Assembly: GCA_029891385.1 (NCBI GenBank)
Contig: CM057226.1
Coordinates: forward strand, 93,070,977 to 93,134,976
From: Erythroxylum novogranatense
Taxonomy: Eukaryota; Streptophyta; Magnoliopsida; Malpighiales; Erythroxylaceae
Direction of reading: 5' to 3'
Length of the DNA stretch: 64,000 nucleotides
The position numbers and the translations under genes are program-made. The notes below the pieces were generated by a model that was not told where the DNA came from, ran no database searches, and worked only from the letters and a program-made list of their open reading frames with translations. Shown here in pieces: positions 11,760 to 22,840 of the stretch (within the stretch, counting starts at the first letter, position 1; each line of letters opens with the position of its first letter).

Positions 11760-12498
11760 CTATTAAGAACTCAAACAAATCTTCAAGCCCTAAACTCCAC
11801 ACGAAAAGATCAGCTTCTGGTTTCTCCTTAGAGTCGAGAACACCAATGGCAGAGAAAGGTTGGTGAAAGAAAGGAAGAACACTAAAGTCCCTTAGAAGAT
11901 ATTTTGGGTGGGAAAGCTCTATGTCTCAGAGAGAGAGAAGTTTTTGAAAGAAAGGAATAAAGAAGGCTTGGACAAGACTTAACCCATCAGCCCTCAAGGA
12001 ATAGTGACCACCTACTCCTAGCTAGAGTACAAAGTCCAAGTACACATGCCACTTTCTTAATGAATAAACTCTAACTTAGTTACTTTTGAACTAACTCCAT
12101 TTAGTTCTCCCCTTTCCAATATAACCAAACTATCTCCAAAACTTCATTTAATTTATTTCTTGCTCCCAACTATAAATATATCTTTCAATACACCATAACT
12201 TTACCAACATATACAAATACAATAATTCCACCAAAATTCAAAATCGCAAGATTTCACTAACCCAATTATTTCAACATTTTTAATAATCACAATTCACAAA
12301 ATCATCTCAATTTCATTTTTCCAAACACAATCACTATCAAATGCCGAAACAATCATGAATGCATGTCACTATGTATATGCATGTGCAAAATGATCTCTCT
12401 CTAAAATCAGAGGCCACAAAACACTCGATCACAAATTAAACACTAACAACTCTACACTCATAACACGATGCTCATCGCATCGGTAACGGGATGCTACA

Positions 12499-13398
12499 TT
12501 TGGCTTCATCTTTCCCATTCTTTCTGAATGTCTGGTTTCCTTTGGACTTCTTCTTCCACATGCGTCTTATCTTTCTGGAGATGAAAGATAATTTGTCATC
12601 TTCATCACTTGACTCTGGTTCTGTTTGGCTGGAGTCATCATCCTTTGATTCTTCAATTTTCAATGCTTTTGATGACTTCTTCCTTCTTTGATTCTCGTGA
12701 TTCTTTTTTCCGGCCTTCAACGTTATCGACTTGTCCCGTTTGGGCTTGTCTTCAGCATCGAGTTCAACTTCATGAATCTTCAGGGATCCAAGCAACTCGT
12801 CAAGCTTTAACACGCTCAAGTCTTTGGCTTCTTGCACCGCAGTAACTTTAGGTCTCCATCTCTTCGAAAGAATTCTTAGGATCTTTCGAACATGGTCTTG
12901 ATTGTTGTACGTTCTTCCAAGTGCTTTCAATCTATTGACAATTGTTTGAAATCTTCCAAACATTTGATCAATAGATTCTTCATCTTTCATCCTGAAAAGT
13001 TCATACTGGTGCACAAGAATACTTATCTTGGATTCTTTAACTTGGCTTGTGCCTTCGTGGGCAATGGACAATGTGTCCCACATCTCCTTTGCGGTATCGC
13101 ATCCGTGGACTTTGTCATACTCGCTCCTGCTTAGGGCATACGTCAAGAAGAACTTCACCTTTGAGTTCAACTGCATTCTTGCCTTTTGATCAGACGTCCA
13201 TCTGATTTGTGGAATAGAATTGCCATCCTCATCTACGAGTGTATAGGGTCCGTTCTTTATCACGTCCTAAAGGTCGACATGAGTAGATTCAATGAATAGC
13301 CGCATCCTATCTTTTCAGTAATGATAGTCTTCTCCGTTAAATGCTAGAGGTCTAGTGACTGAGGCTCCTTTTGCGATGTATACATGTGATTCCGCCAT
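12499..13398 (-). pseudogene. Element D: Ty1/copia gag, truncated by element B
   Basis: The start codon is CAT on the + strand at 13396-13398. The frame then runs to 12499, where LTR B cuts it, leaving about 300 codons. It encodes a SIRE/Maximus-type copia capsid (UBN2-like family): MAESHVYIAKGASVTRPLAF at the start, then WTSDQKARMQLNSK, CDTAKEMWDTLSIAHEGT and MFGRFQTIVNRLKALG. A Lys/Asp/Glu-rich linker (DDDSSQTEPESSDEDD) follows, and the zinc knuckle is missing because of the insertion. Two in-frame stops, at codons 28 (TGA) and 44 (TAG), both stand where the family has Trp, i.e. G-to-A changes. Otherwise the frame is intact. Confidence 0.9.
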
Positions 13399-13441
13399 TA
13401 TCTTTGATCCACACTTTGCTAAAGTGATCCTTGGATACCTT

Positions 13442-13453
13442 GCTCTGATACCA
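13442..13453 (-). promoter_or_regulatory. Primer-binding site of element D (initiator tRNA-Met)
   Basis: The minus strand reads TGGTATCAGAGC (followed by AAGG), two bases after the LTR end at 13456. The match to initiator tRNA-Met is that expected for plant Ty1/copia elements. Confidence 0.9.
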
Positions 13454-13455
13454 AT

Positions 13456-14483
13456 TGAAGTGAATCACACGTTAATACAATACTTAGAGAACGATATAAG
13501 AATGCACGAGAAGGGGGGTTGAATTGTGTATTCCCCTTTTTTGAAAAATCTTTGAAAGCCGTTTGTTAGAAATAAAATTCTTTTATAGAATTTTTTGATA
13601 GATTCTAATTAATCAAAACTTTTGAAAAACTTTGTTTTCGAATTAAGTATTGATAAGAACTTGAATCTAAAATATGGAGATATAGAGTGAGAGTGATTGA
13701 CACAGAGATTTATCCTGGTTCACCCCAAACCGTGGGCTACGTCCAGTCCTCAGAGTTCCTTATGAGATTTCACTATCTCTTCAAAGTTACAAGCATTCTT
13801 TGCGAGCCTCTTCAGGTCTCTACAACCAGTATTCTTTCACACTTAGCCTTTGCAGGCTATCTGTACTACTTTTTCTCAGAAAAGTATTTGAACACTTGTT
13901 ACAGTAAAATAGCTCTCAGCTAATTCACACAATAAGCTCGTAGATGTAGTTCAGCTAACTTTTTCTCACTTGTCTAACTTTGACTCACTTTTTGTGTAGC
14001 CTTGCAATCTTCGACTTTGATTTGTATTTATAGCCTTTGTCTCCAACTGCTTCTTGATTCTTGTTTCTTGAATCTTTAAAGAAACAGTTATTCAGTTGAG
14101 TTCTGTAACTAACTCGAACTGACTCCTTCGTCTTCTTTTCGAATTCCGCATCTTCTTTTCTTCATCTGTATTTTATCTTCTGTGTTTCTGCGTCTGTGTT
14201 TGGTTTTACTATTTCGCATCTTCGTCTGCTTTACTATTTCGCATCTTCGTCTGCTTCTGCTTTGCTTAGCGTCTGCGTCTGCTTTGCTTAATCTATCTGA
14301 CTTCGTCTGTATGACTTCGTCTGTGTGACTTCGTCTGTGTGACTTCATCTGTGTGATTTCATCTGTGTGACTTCGTCTGTCTGACTTCGTCTGTCTGACT
14401 TCGTCTGTTTTGTTTTGTTTTTTTATTTGTTCTCTTTGTTATACATCAAAATCATTTTTAAGTAAAGTCATTTGGACTTAACA
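13456..14483 (-). mobile_element. 5' LTR of element D (copia, SIRE-like, 1.03 kb)
   Basis: In + coordinates it begins TGAAGTGAATCACACG and ends GACTTAACA. Related LTRs are L (45393-46592) and M (46658-50051). It shares with them the ACTGGTTCACCCC-type block and AGCCTCTTCAGGTCTC. D lies inside LTR E. The right-hand TSD candidate is GGAAT (14484-14488); its partner is left of the window. Confidence 0.85.
14110..14410 (-). repeat. Pyrimidine-rich minisatellite in LTR D
   Basis: Degenerate units of 14-20 bp are built on CTTCGTCTG (CTGTGTGACTTCGTCTGTGT, GCATCTTCGTCTGC). LTRs L and M have arrays at the same place but with different motifs. Confidence 0.75.
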
Positions 14484-14749
14484 GGAATGATTTGGAACTC
14501 AATTTGAGGTGTTTATGTGTGTATTCACCAACTTGGACATAATGAATTGTGAGTAGGAAGTTTGGTATTTAGGACTAAAGTGTGAGATGGGGAAAGATAG
14601 AAAGTTAAGGAGAAGAAGATATAAAATGAAATAACGTTGATGTTTAAGTTGTTTTATGCTAGAATTGGTGAATTTGGAAGTGCTTAAGAGTGTATGGAAG
14701 GTTGGAATGAGTTTAGGACCCTTTGGAAGAGTTTTGGGGGTGAAAATTT

Positions 14750-14955
14750 TAGTTCACCCGAAGGTTACACGGGAAATTTACACGGCCAGGCCGTGTAACC
14801 TTCGGGTGAAATGTGACCCCTGTGCCTGGATTTACACGGCCCGTGTGAATTTACACGGTCTGCCCGTGTAAATTCACACGGGCCGTAAATCAAGCATGTG
14901 GGTCACATTTCACCCGAAGGTTACACGGCCTGACCGTGTAAATTCACACGGACCG
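14750..14955 (+). repeat. Palindromic TTACACGG cassette in LTR E
   Basis: TTACACGG and its complement CCGTGTAA alternate about ten times, together with two copies of TTCACCCGAAGG and one inverse. Long hairpins are expected. A shorter version is at 58306-58430 in LTR J. Confidence 0.8.
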
Positions 14956-15776
14956 TATGTTTTAACCCCATAAAAGACAAAATTTCAAATTGTAGTCTTC
15001 ATGAATGTTGTAGCCCTGGATGTCTACTTTCTAATAGTACAAGAACTAAGTCAATAACATATATATAGTGAGAGTTATGGTGTTTTCTCCAAAGTATGTT
15101 ACATTGGAGAAAAGATTTGAACATGGTTGCTTCTTTGGACCATAAATCTTTCTATAGATCTTAAAATAACTTGGTTCTTAACTCATTAGATTCCTAACAC
15201 ATTTTTATACATCTCCACAAAACTTGGTATTAATTGGAGTTTAATTGAAAGATATCAATCAAAAGAAAGCTTGGTGGTCTGTTGGAACAGTGTCAACGGG
15301 AGTAGTTTCTGATCATAATTCAATGTTTTGCTTATATCTGGACCTATAGGATTCCAAATGATATGGTTATTTTTTTGGAGTAAATTTAAGATATAGGGCT
15401 ACAATTCATATGAAGAAGGTAAATTTTTCTTCAATTCCTAAGATGTTCCAATTCTAGATATAATTAGGTTTAGTACACTTAGAACAATCCTCCAATGTTT
15501 GAGGTATATCTCCCAATCTACTGAACCAAATTGAGTGATCTTAGTGTCAATGGATTCATAAGACATAGGGGAACACATGTCTAGAAGAGGGTATGACCAA
15601 ATGTCATCAGTTTCACTTTCTTATTTAACGTGAATGGTAGACCCGAAAGTGCGTTTTGGAAAAATACCCGGGATTGTCATGAAAATGCATCGTACATATA
15701 TGTGCATGAATAAATGTTTATAATGGTGCAACATTATTAATGTGTGTGCAATGTATTGGATAAATGGGTTGTGCAG

Positions 15777-16858
15777 GTCACAAGTCCGCAGACAGGCATT
15801 TCCAGAATTTGGAAGCAACTGCTAATCTGGAGCGCATTGTGAGTAAAGCTAGATGGTTTTACGTTATTATTTGTTAATTGAATTCTTGTATTATTTGACT
15901 ATTAGATGATTGTGCAAATGTGATTGGATATGTTAGGTTCCGGACAGGAGGTCCAATGATTGCGATGATTGAATTGGATATTGAAGTGCTATTACTTTAT
16001 GAATTGGAAGAACTAAATGTATTGAGTGATTGCTATGTGTTTCTTGAATGTGTAAATTACATGCAAGTGAAAGTGTGATTTCTCAACTATCTGTTGCATA
16101 CCGGACTACGATCCACTGATAAGCGAATATGAGTGAATAAGAGCATGCAATTATGAGTGATGCATTTCAATGCATATGAATGACGGTTGAATTCTCAACA
16201 CTAAGGTTAAATGCCGGACTAAGGTTCGATGATATGGGAATGAATGGGTTTACGAAATTGTGAGTTTTGCATTTCATTTCATGAATGCATGTCATATAAT
16301 GGCTGTTGTGACTAGAGTAGCCACTGATCAAAGCTACAAGCTCAATGATTAATGAGCCCTATATGGGACAGTTATTAATGAGCCCTACATGGGACAGTGA
16401 CCAATGAGCCCTACATGGGACAGTTATCAATGAGCCCTACATGGGACAGTTATTAATGAGCTCTACATGGGACAGTTATCAATAAGCCCTATATGGGACG
16501 ATTCAGCACTCGGTCTGTGAGTAACAATTGGAAAGTGAGTCTCATATACACTGAGTATGCATGACATAAATGATTAAATGATATTGAATGTGAAATAACT
16601 GAACAAGTTTATGTGATTCAATATGGTTGTTAATGAAATGATATGAATATGGGAAATAATGTGATATAGGAAATAAAGTGAGATTAGTTCAGTGATTGAA
16701 TGTGAAATAATATGAACATGTGCGATATTGGAAAAAAATGTGTAATGAAATGTGACTTATGAAATTTATGTCTTATGTGATATGTGATGAGTGAGCCATC
16801 GATGATGGTCACTCAATGAGTTCACAAAATTCACCCAAAATTTGCAATTATTTTTTAG
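15777..16858 (+). other. Candidate exon 2 and intron 2 in LTR E
   Basis: Acceptor 1 ends at 15776 (GGTTGTGCAG). Exon 2 is 15777-15838 (62 nt). Donor 2 is at 15839 (GCATT|GTGAGTAAAG, followed by CTAGATGG as in A and F). Acceptor 2 ends at 16858 (TTATTTTTTAG). Intron 2 would be 1020 nt. The CCATC-GAT-GATGG hairpin lies at about 16795-16815. Donor 1 would be left of element D, out of view. Confidence 0.45.
16345..16505 (+). repeat. 26-bp minisatellite, six copies, LTR E
   Basis: Units of the type TGAGCCCTACATGGGACAG start near 16353, 16380, 16406, 16432, 16458 and 16484 (26-27 bp apart). LTR F has six homologous units at the same place in candidate intron 2. Confidence 0.9.
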
Positions 16859-17200
16859 GATCAGAAGAATACCCCGTTAAGACAACGAGAGTATATTTGC
16901 AGGATTCAAGTGAAGGATAGAAGTCGGGATCAGTTTGCGTCTGCATTGCATGTCTTTATTTTTGTAATAAAGTGTATATTTGTATTTGGGAAATGGGCCC
17001 GAGTGGCTATTGGAAATTGTGTATAATGAAAATGTATATGATTGAATGAAGACCCAAATTAGGCATTAAATTTCGCATATTTTGTTTTAAGAAAAATACC
17101 GATTACTGAATGAGTGTTTTAGCACGCCACCCTCGCGGGGCACGGACTCGGATATCATCATCGATGTCAGGTTTGGATCGCGTGGGAGTGGGGTGTTACA

Positions 17201-18159
17201 TCTCTTCCTCAATCAATTTTCCATAAGTAAACGACCACAGAAGACCGCCTTGGAAGTGATACAGTTGACCCAAGGAAGGAACGATAGTTTGTGGGAGTTC
17301 ATCGCTTGGTTTAATAATGAAGCTGTCGAAGTACCTGACCTCACTTGCTTGTCCATGTTGGCAGCACTGATGAGCAACACAAGGGATGAAGAGTTTAAGA
17401 AGTCACTGGCCCTCGATCAACCCAAGTCTATTCAAGAGATAAGAAATTGGGCGGACAAGTATATCCAGCTCGAGGAAGTGTTGAAAAACACAAAACGTAG
17501 AGCAGACGACCGCGGGCCGAGTGGTAGAGTGGACGATTCCCACAACTGACAGAAGGATCAGTCGAGCTAGAGAAAGCCGACCGATCGACAAGGACATCGA
17601 CGAGAATTCACCCCACTCAACAAGCGATATGCGGAAGTATTGGCGGCCATGAGAGCAGATGGGGAACCCCTCCGAGAACCCAATAAGTTGAAGACTCCCC
17701 TCAGGAAGAGGGACCCTGATTCATATTGCCGCTTCCATAGAGACATCGGTCATGACACGGAGGATTGCTGGGACTTGAAAAAAGAAATTGAACTCCTTAT
17801 CCAAAAGGGAAGGCTGGGTCGATTTTTGAAGTACGTAAAGAATGCCGATCGAGACAATGAGAATAAGAGTGGTCGGTCCGACAACTGGCGACAACCTTGA
17901 AGGTGAAACGATAGGAATGGAGGAAGGCAGAATGAGAATACTGACGAACGACGTGAAGCGAGAGGACAGTCCAGGGCAAGAGGCGACAAAAACACTAGAC
18001 AACAAGATGATCGACAGGTTAGGGTCATTAACATGATCTTTGGTGGTAGAGCAGCAGGTGGGTCCACCGTTAAAGGAAGAAAGAGGTATGCTAGGCAGGT
18101 CGGTGAAGACTTGTCCGCCAAGAGAAAGAAGCAAAACGATGGGATGATACCATTCGATG
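17201..18159 (+). pseudogene. Element C: gag of a Tat/Retand-like Ty3/gypsy, both ends cut
   Basis: The left end is cut by LTR E and the right end by LTR F. The first frame (to 17549) carries a retrotransposon_gag-type capsid C-terminus (SISKRPQKTALEVIQLTQG, SLWEFIAWFNNEAVEVPDL, SIQEIRNWADKYIQLEE). It stops at a TGA, and the same frame resumes at 17640-17900 with a nucleocapsid segment, YCRFHRDIGHDTEDCWDLKK, the Tat-type C-x2-H-x5-H-x4-C variant of the zinc knuckle. Beyond 17900 the frame is lost. The N-terminal half of Gag, the primer site and the 5' LTR are beyond LTR E, outside the window. Confidence 0.85.
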
Positions 18160-19619
18160 TGTAACATCCCACCCCCGACATGAAGGGTAAAATAGTAATT
18201 TGGTCAGGGATGAGAGTGATTAGGACTGATTTGACATTTTCATGCATACTGGTATTTGTGAACAGTGAATTTTTGCACATGAAAAATAACTGTACATGCA
18301 TTCATGATATTTCCCGGTATTTGGGCCTAAATGGAATTTTATTGTGAAGAATGTGGAAATTATGTTTGAAAAATTTATTGGAGTGAATTTTCGTGTGTTT
18401 TATATTTTAAGGAAATTTTAGAATTTTTCGGATTTTTAGGAGAAAATTTCGGACGGAAAAAAAAATCGCCAAGTGGCTAACTGGTTGATTTTTGGTATTG
18501 AAAATTCCATCCATTTGGCACTGAAAAATTTGATTCATGGTTTTAGAAATTATTGGATTAGAGCAATTGAAAATTGAATGACCTAGAGATTAAATCTTAG
18601 TAAGGTCTTTTATTTAACTATTTATTTATTGATTGTTGTTTTATTTGGTGACAAGTGTCATGACATGTGTCATGACACTTATTAAGCCTTTATTAAAAGC
18701 CTCCTTTGGTCATGATTCTCGATGTTTCCATAGGAGAAGGCCAAAAGCAAAATTTTCTTCATGTTTTCTATCTCCTTCGTAGCCTACCTCTTCCTCCCCT
18801 CTTCTTGGTTTTTTTTTTGCTTGCTTCTCCTTTTCATCTCCTTCTCCATGGTTATCTCTTCTTTGGTCTTATCATACAAAACAAAAGTTTAACCTAAGCT
18901 CTAGATGATGGTGATTGTCGTGGATGTGGAAAAAAAAAGAGAGAGATTGAAGTAGTTAAAAGATTGAGAAGATTTGAAGCTTAAAGGTAAGAAGCATGTT
19001 TTATATTCTTAATTGGTAATTAAATGCATTCTTTGTGATGGTTGTGCATCTAAGTGCATGAATATTGTGTTGGTAAAGTTGGGTGAGAGCTTTGAGTGAT
19101 TAATTATTGGTTGATGAAGTAGGATGATGCATGTAAGAATAATATGTGATGTATGTCATTTGAGAGGGTTTGGATTGCATTAAGTAATGTTAATGGTGTT
19201 GAAAATAGATGAATGAATGTGTATGAATTGTTGTCATTTTTATGATCATTGTTCAAGTGGGGGTTTTGATTATAGTATGGGTGAATTAATGACTAAATTG
19301 GATGCTTATGAGTATAGACTTGGAATTTGAATGATAGGAATTGGAGTGAGTAGTAAAGCTGGAAATTGTACTGTGAACATGTTCTAATGTTTTTGCCATA
19401 ACTAATTTTGTGGTTGAGAAAAAGAGGTGAGGCTTGTTTTGACTTAAAATTGAGACATTTTTCTACAATTGTTGTGAAGGGAGCACTGTCCAATTTGGAT
19501 TAGAAGAGTGTTGAATCTTGCTTTGAAAGTGATGTATAGGTGCAGTATGAACAGTAACCGAGATTGATGATCTGAAACTTTGATGAATTTTTCTAGGTTG
19601 ATTTATGAGGAATTGGTGA

Positions 19620-20500
19620 AAATGGTCTTAATGAAAGTTGAAGCCTATATTGTTAGTTTTCCATTTCCAATGATTTTGCAATTTTTCGATATGTACATTG
19701 AGAGTTATGAACTGTTAACTATTGACTGATTTTGGACATGGTGGTGAAACCTAGCCTAAGTGTCAGATTTGCGAACATTCTGATTGGAAGCAATTGTAGT
19801 AATTTCTGTGAATTGAATTGGCTTAAGTAATCTTCTGAAGAGTTGTAGAGGAAACAATTATGTTGAAAATGACATATAGCATGCTATTTTTAGATAACAT
19901 AATTGGGACTTATGATTTTTCAAAGATTGGACTGAAGTTAGGTCATGGACTGCTGAACAGGGCAGTAACTTACAGGACTGTCTTGAATTGGTTAATGATG
20001 GAATTTGATTCTGAGCCCTTCATGAGAAGTGTAGTACTGTGTTTTATCTTTTCATGGGTGTAAAGTATGCAATTTTGTGACATTTGTACAAGGAGTTATA
20101 CTGTATGGAAATTTACTGTCCAGATTGGTTGACTTCAGTGGGCAGATGCTTTGGTGAATTATTCGACCTAGTTAGCAATGGAATTGGATTTTTGATTGTT
20201 CATAAAAGTTGTAGATCACATTGTGATATTACTGAGCACATTTATTGTGTAATTTTTGACTAAGGAAATGGGAAGTTATTGAATTTATAATATACTGCAC
20301 TGGTTAGGAACTCTACTGAACTGGTTAGGAACTCATTGAATGGACAGAAACTTTGATTGTATTTTTAACACCCTTAGATGTGAATTTGGCTTCTGGGTTC
20401 TTCATGAACATTGTAGATCTCTCTTTTCTCTATGAAATAGACACCAAATTTGTCCAAATTGGAGTTCGGAGTAGAGAGTTATGGCCTAAACAAGTTGGCA
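19620..20500 (+). repeat. Degenerate 180-205-bp tandem units in LTR F
   Basis: The GTTGTAG-like core lies near 19637, 19842, 20028, 20208 and 20410 (spacing 205, 186, 180, 202). This mirrors the ladder of LTR A, so it is inherited and not a fresh array. The last unit (ATTGTAGATCTCTCTTTTCTC) is the one amplified in LTR B. Confidence 0.6.
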
Positions 20501-20535
20501 TGTGGGAGGAAACTGTTTCAGATTTGTCATTGTAA

Positions 20536-20625
20536 TAAGACTAGTCAACTACAACCTATACTAGTCGACTAGGACATGTAGTTTCTTGCACTAGTCGACT
20601 ACAACCTGCTCTAGTCGACTAGGAT
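20536..20625 (+). repeat. Palindromic CTAGTCGACTAG cassette in LTR F
   Basis: Five or so CTAGTCGACTA-type palindromes alternate with CAACCT spacers. The cassette stands just before GTCCGACATCCGATTGACC, at the position filled by a CTCGCGAGG cassette in LTR A. Confidence 0.75.
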
Positions 20626-21419
20626 GGGTATTTTTCCTCCTTTTTGCTCATAACTTTTCCGTCCGACATCCGATTGACCTGATTCTTGAGGCATCGGATT
20701 AAATGGAACATTGAATTTTATTTCATGGGAAATTGGAAATTTTTGACGGAAAATTGGCGGTGTCGGGTAATGGTTCTTTAGTCCGCTTGTTTTTTTTCGA
20801 TGGAACAAAATGGGATTAGGGACGGGAATATCATGAACATGCATTGTCCTTATTCTATATTTGTGCATAAATGGGAATTCTTATGTAAAATGATTAATGT
20901 GTGCATATGACATAAATTGGCGGTCTTGGGATAAATGTCCCTTTTCAGCGTTCCTTAAATTGGAAACCGATGCAAATCGAGGCGTCTTGTGAGTAGACCT
21001 AGATGGTCTTATTTATTGATTATTTGCTTTTGTCATATGTTGAATGAGTATTGATTTATTTTATTGATTGTGATTAAATATGGGTTCGGACGGGAGGTCG
21101 GTGATTGATTATGTATTGGAAAGTGCGTTATTGAAGTGTTCCTTGAATGTGAATGGGATGACCTAAGTGTATATATTGAGATTGTTAAAATGTCTTGCAT
21201 GCATAATTGCACATAAATGAAATGTGACTTCTTAATTAGATGTGAATGCGGGACTACGGTCCGATAATAGTCATTATGATTGATCGGCGCATGCAAATAT
21301 GCATAAGGCATTCCTTTGCATGAATACATGAAAGATAATGGGAGTTGTGACTAGAGTAGTTAACAATGAGTGAAAAGAGCTTCGTGCTCGAATCGATTGA
21401 TTGAGCCTCGTGCTCAGCG

Positions 21420-21590
21420 ACAATGAGCCCTATGTGGGACGGTTTACAATGAGCCCTATATGGGACAGTTTACAATGAGCCCTTTATGGGACAGTTTACA
21501 ATGAGCCCTATATGGGACAGTTTACAATGAGCCCTATATGGGACAGTTTTCAATGAGCCCGATATCTATGGGTACGGGACAGTTTAGGCA
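21420..21590 (+). repeat. 26-bp minisatellite, six copies, LTR F
   Basis: GAGCCCTATATGGGACAG units start near 21425, 21450, 21476, 21502, 21528 and 21554 (25-26 bp apart). It is homologous to the array in LTR E. Confidence 0.9.
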
Positions 21591-22393
21591 CTCGGCCATA
21601 ACAAAGTAATTAAATGGAAAGTGGATCTCGTGCACATATGCATAACATGATTGATTTGATTGTACGGAATGGAAATGGTTGAATTACTTGTATTGAAGGA
21701 CACTGCAACATTATATTGAATGGGAATGTGGCATTGTGTTGAATGGGAATGATAAATTGGATTGAATGATCGATTTGATTATATTGAATATGACATTGTA
21801 TTGACATAATGAAAATATGAAACTGTATGTGAATGTGAGGTGTGACTGGGAATATGAATTGTGACTTAATGGAAATGAAAATATGTGTTATATGTTATGT
21901 GATTGGGTGAACCATCGATGATGGTCACTCATTGAGTTCGCAAAACTCACCCAAAATTTGCATCTATTTTTCAGGTCTTGAAGAATACCCCATTTGACAC
22001 GGGAGTATGTCTCGTGAGGCAAGTGAAGGATAGAGGTCGGGATCGATCCGTTTACGCATTAGTGTCTTATCGAATTATATTCGCAATCATTGTGCAATAA
22101 TGCATTGTATTTATAATGAGCCATTATGGTTCTATTATTTCACATTGACTGATTGTAAAATTATTATTGGATGACTGTAATAACTGAAAATGATTAATTG
22201 TGAACATGGGCTCAAGTTTCTCACTGTTTATGTCGCGACAATGAACGTTAAAAAAAAAAAGAAATCATAATAAGAGGAGAAAATGTTATATTGAGTTTTA
22301 TACTGAGTGATGTAGCACGCCACCCTCGCGGGGCACGGACCTGGATGTCACCGTCGATGTCGGGTTCGGGTCTTGTGAGAGTGGGGTGTTACA

Positions 22394-22840
22394 CGATGAA
22401 TCTGATCTAGATGGTGTTAGTTGTCCTCATGATGACGCGCTCGTAGTAAATCTAAACATGAATGGTAACGAGGTGAAACGGGTAATGATCGATACGGGCA
22501 GCTCGGTCGACCTATTGTATTATGATGCCTTGGCGGATGGAATGCAGGATCGACTCATCGCTTATGAAGGAACTATCAAAGGGATAACTGGAGCATCGGC
22601 CTACCCATTTGCTCGAGTCTTTTTGAAGTAAAATTCGGACAAAAGCCGTGTCAGATAGAGAAGGACGTTGAGTTCCTAGTTGTGAAGTTTGTAGGGGTGT
22701 ACAATGCGATAATTGGACGAGCCACTCAAAATGCCCTCAGAACAGTTGGCTCCACCTACTACCAAGCAATGAAGTTTCCAACGTCCCATGGAATCGGTGT
22801 TGTCAGGGGTCAGTAGAGAATCGCTAGGGAACGCTACTTA
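22394..22840 (+). pseudogene. Element C: aspartic protease remnant
   Basis: The frame from 22394 to 22630 contains VKRVMIDTGSSVDLLYYDAL with the retropepsin D-T-G-S active site in the Tat/Athila form (I-D-x-G-S-S-x-D-I/L-L). The downstream segment (KFVGVYNAIIGRATQNALR-like, near 22690-22745) is recognisable, but a frameshift near 22630 puts it in another frame. In the family this protease cleaves Gag-Pol. The left end is the CGATG duplication made by LTR F. Confidence 0.85.

Larger units (their letters stand above)
8688..12498 (-). mobile_element. 5' LTR of element B (3.8 kb)
   Basis: On the minus strand the LTR runs from TGTAGCATCCCG (at 12498) to GGGGCGCTACA (at 8688). It follows the primer site of B and abuts copia gag coding of element D at 12499, so B inserted into the gag of D. 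The right-hand TSD would be TTTGG at 12499-12503; its partner is outside the window. LTR P (27059-32693) belongs to the same family, and the terminal part of LTR K is related. About 1.1 kb of extra length is the tandem array at 10490-11600. Confidence 0.9.
14484..17200 (+). mobile_element. LTR E, right part (interrupted by element D)
   Basis: The right end GGAGTGGGGTGTTACA at 17200 matches the ends of LTRs A, F and G, and its distal 100 bp (ACGCCACCCTCGCGGGGCACGGACTCGGATATC...) is nearly the same. The left part lies beyond the insertion of D, outside the window, so whether E is solo or an element end is unknown. At 17201 the sequence becomes gag of element C, so E inserted into C; TCTCT (17201-17205) is the right TSD candidate. 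Its middle 700 bp (about 14700-15150) resemble LTR J (58250-58620), which has different ends. Confidence 0.8.
18987..21974 (+). other. Candidate two-intron leader inside LTR F
   Basis: Donor 1 is at 18987 (TAAAG|GTAAGAAGC). Acceptor 1 ends at 20948 (CCCTTTTCAG). Candidate exon 2 is 20949-20988 (40 nt, the shortest of the set). Donor 2 is at 20989 (GTCTT|GTGAGTAGACC). Acceptor 2 ends at 21974 (TATTTTTCAG). Intron 2 would be 986 nt. The hairpin ACCATC-GAT-GATGGT is at 21908-21930. Sites are seen; splicing is inferred. Confidence 0.5.
18160..22393 (+). mobile_element. Solo LTR F (4.2 kb) with TSD CGATG
   Basis: It starts TGTAACATCCCACCCC at 18160 and ends GGGGTGTTACA at 22393. CGATG is found directly before (18155-18159) and after (22394-22398), a perfect 5-bp TSD, and the coding sequence of element C resumes at once. 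With no internal region it is a solo LTR, formed by recombination between the two LTRs of a Tekay-like element. Its architecture parallels LTR A throughout. Confidence 0.95.

Noticed and set aside
12472..12498. C-terminal extension of the copia gag ORF
   Set aside because: The last eight residues come from the terminus of LTR B; gag of D ends at the insertion point 12499.
20536..20625. CTAGTCGACTAG palindromes as a MITE or recombination site
   Set aside because: There is no TSD or terminal inverted repeat pair around them; they are internal to LTR F and correspond to cassettes of other LTRs.
16345..21590. Regularly spaced 26-bp repeats as a possible CRISPR-like array
   Set aside because: Units are directly adjacent with no unique spacers, and the region is plant retrotransposon LTR.
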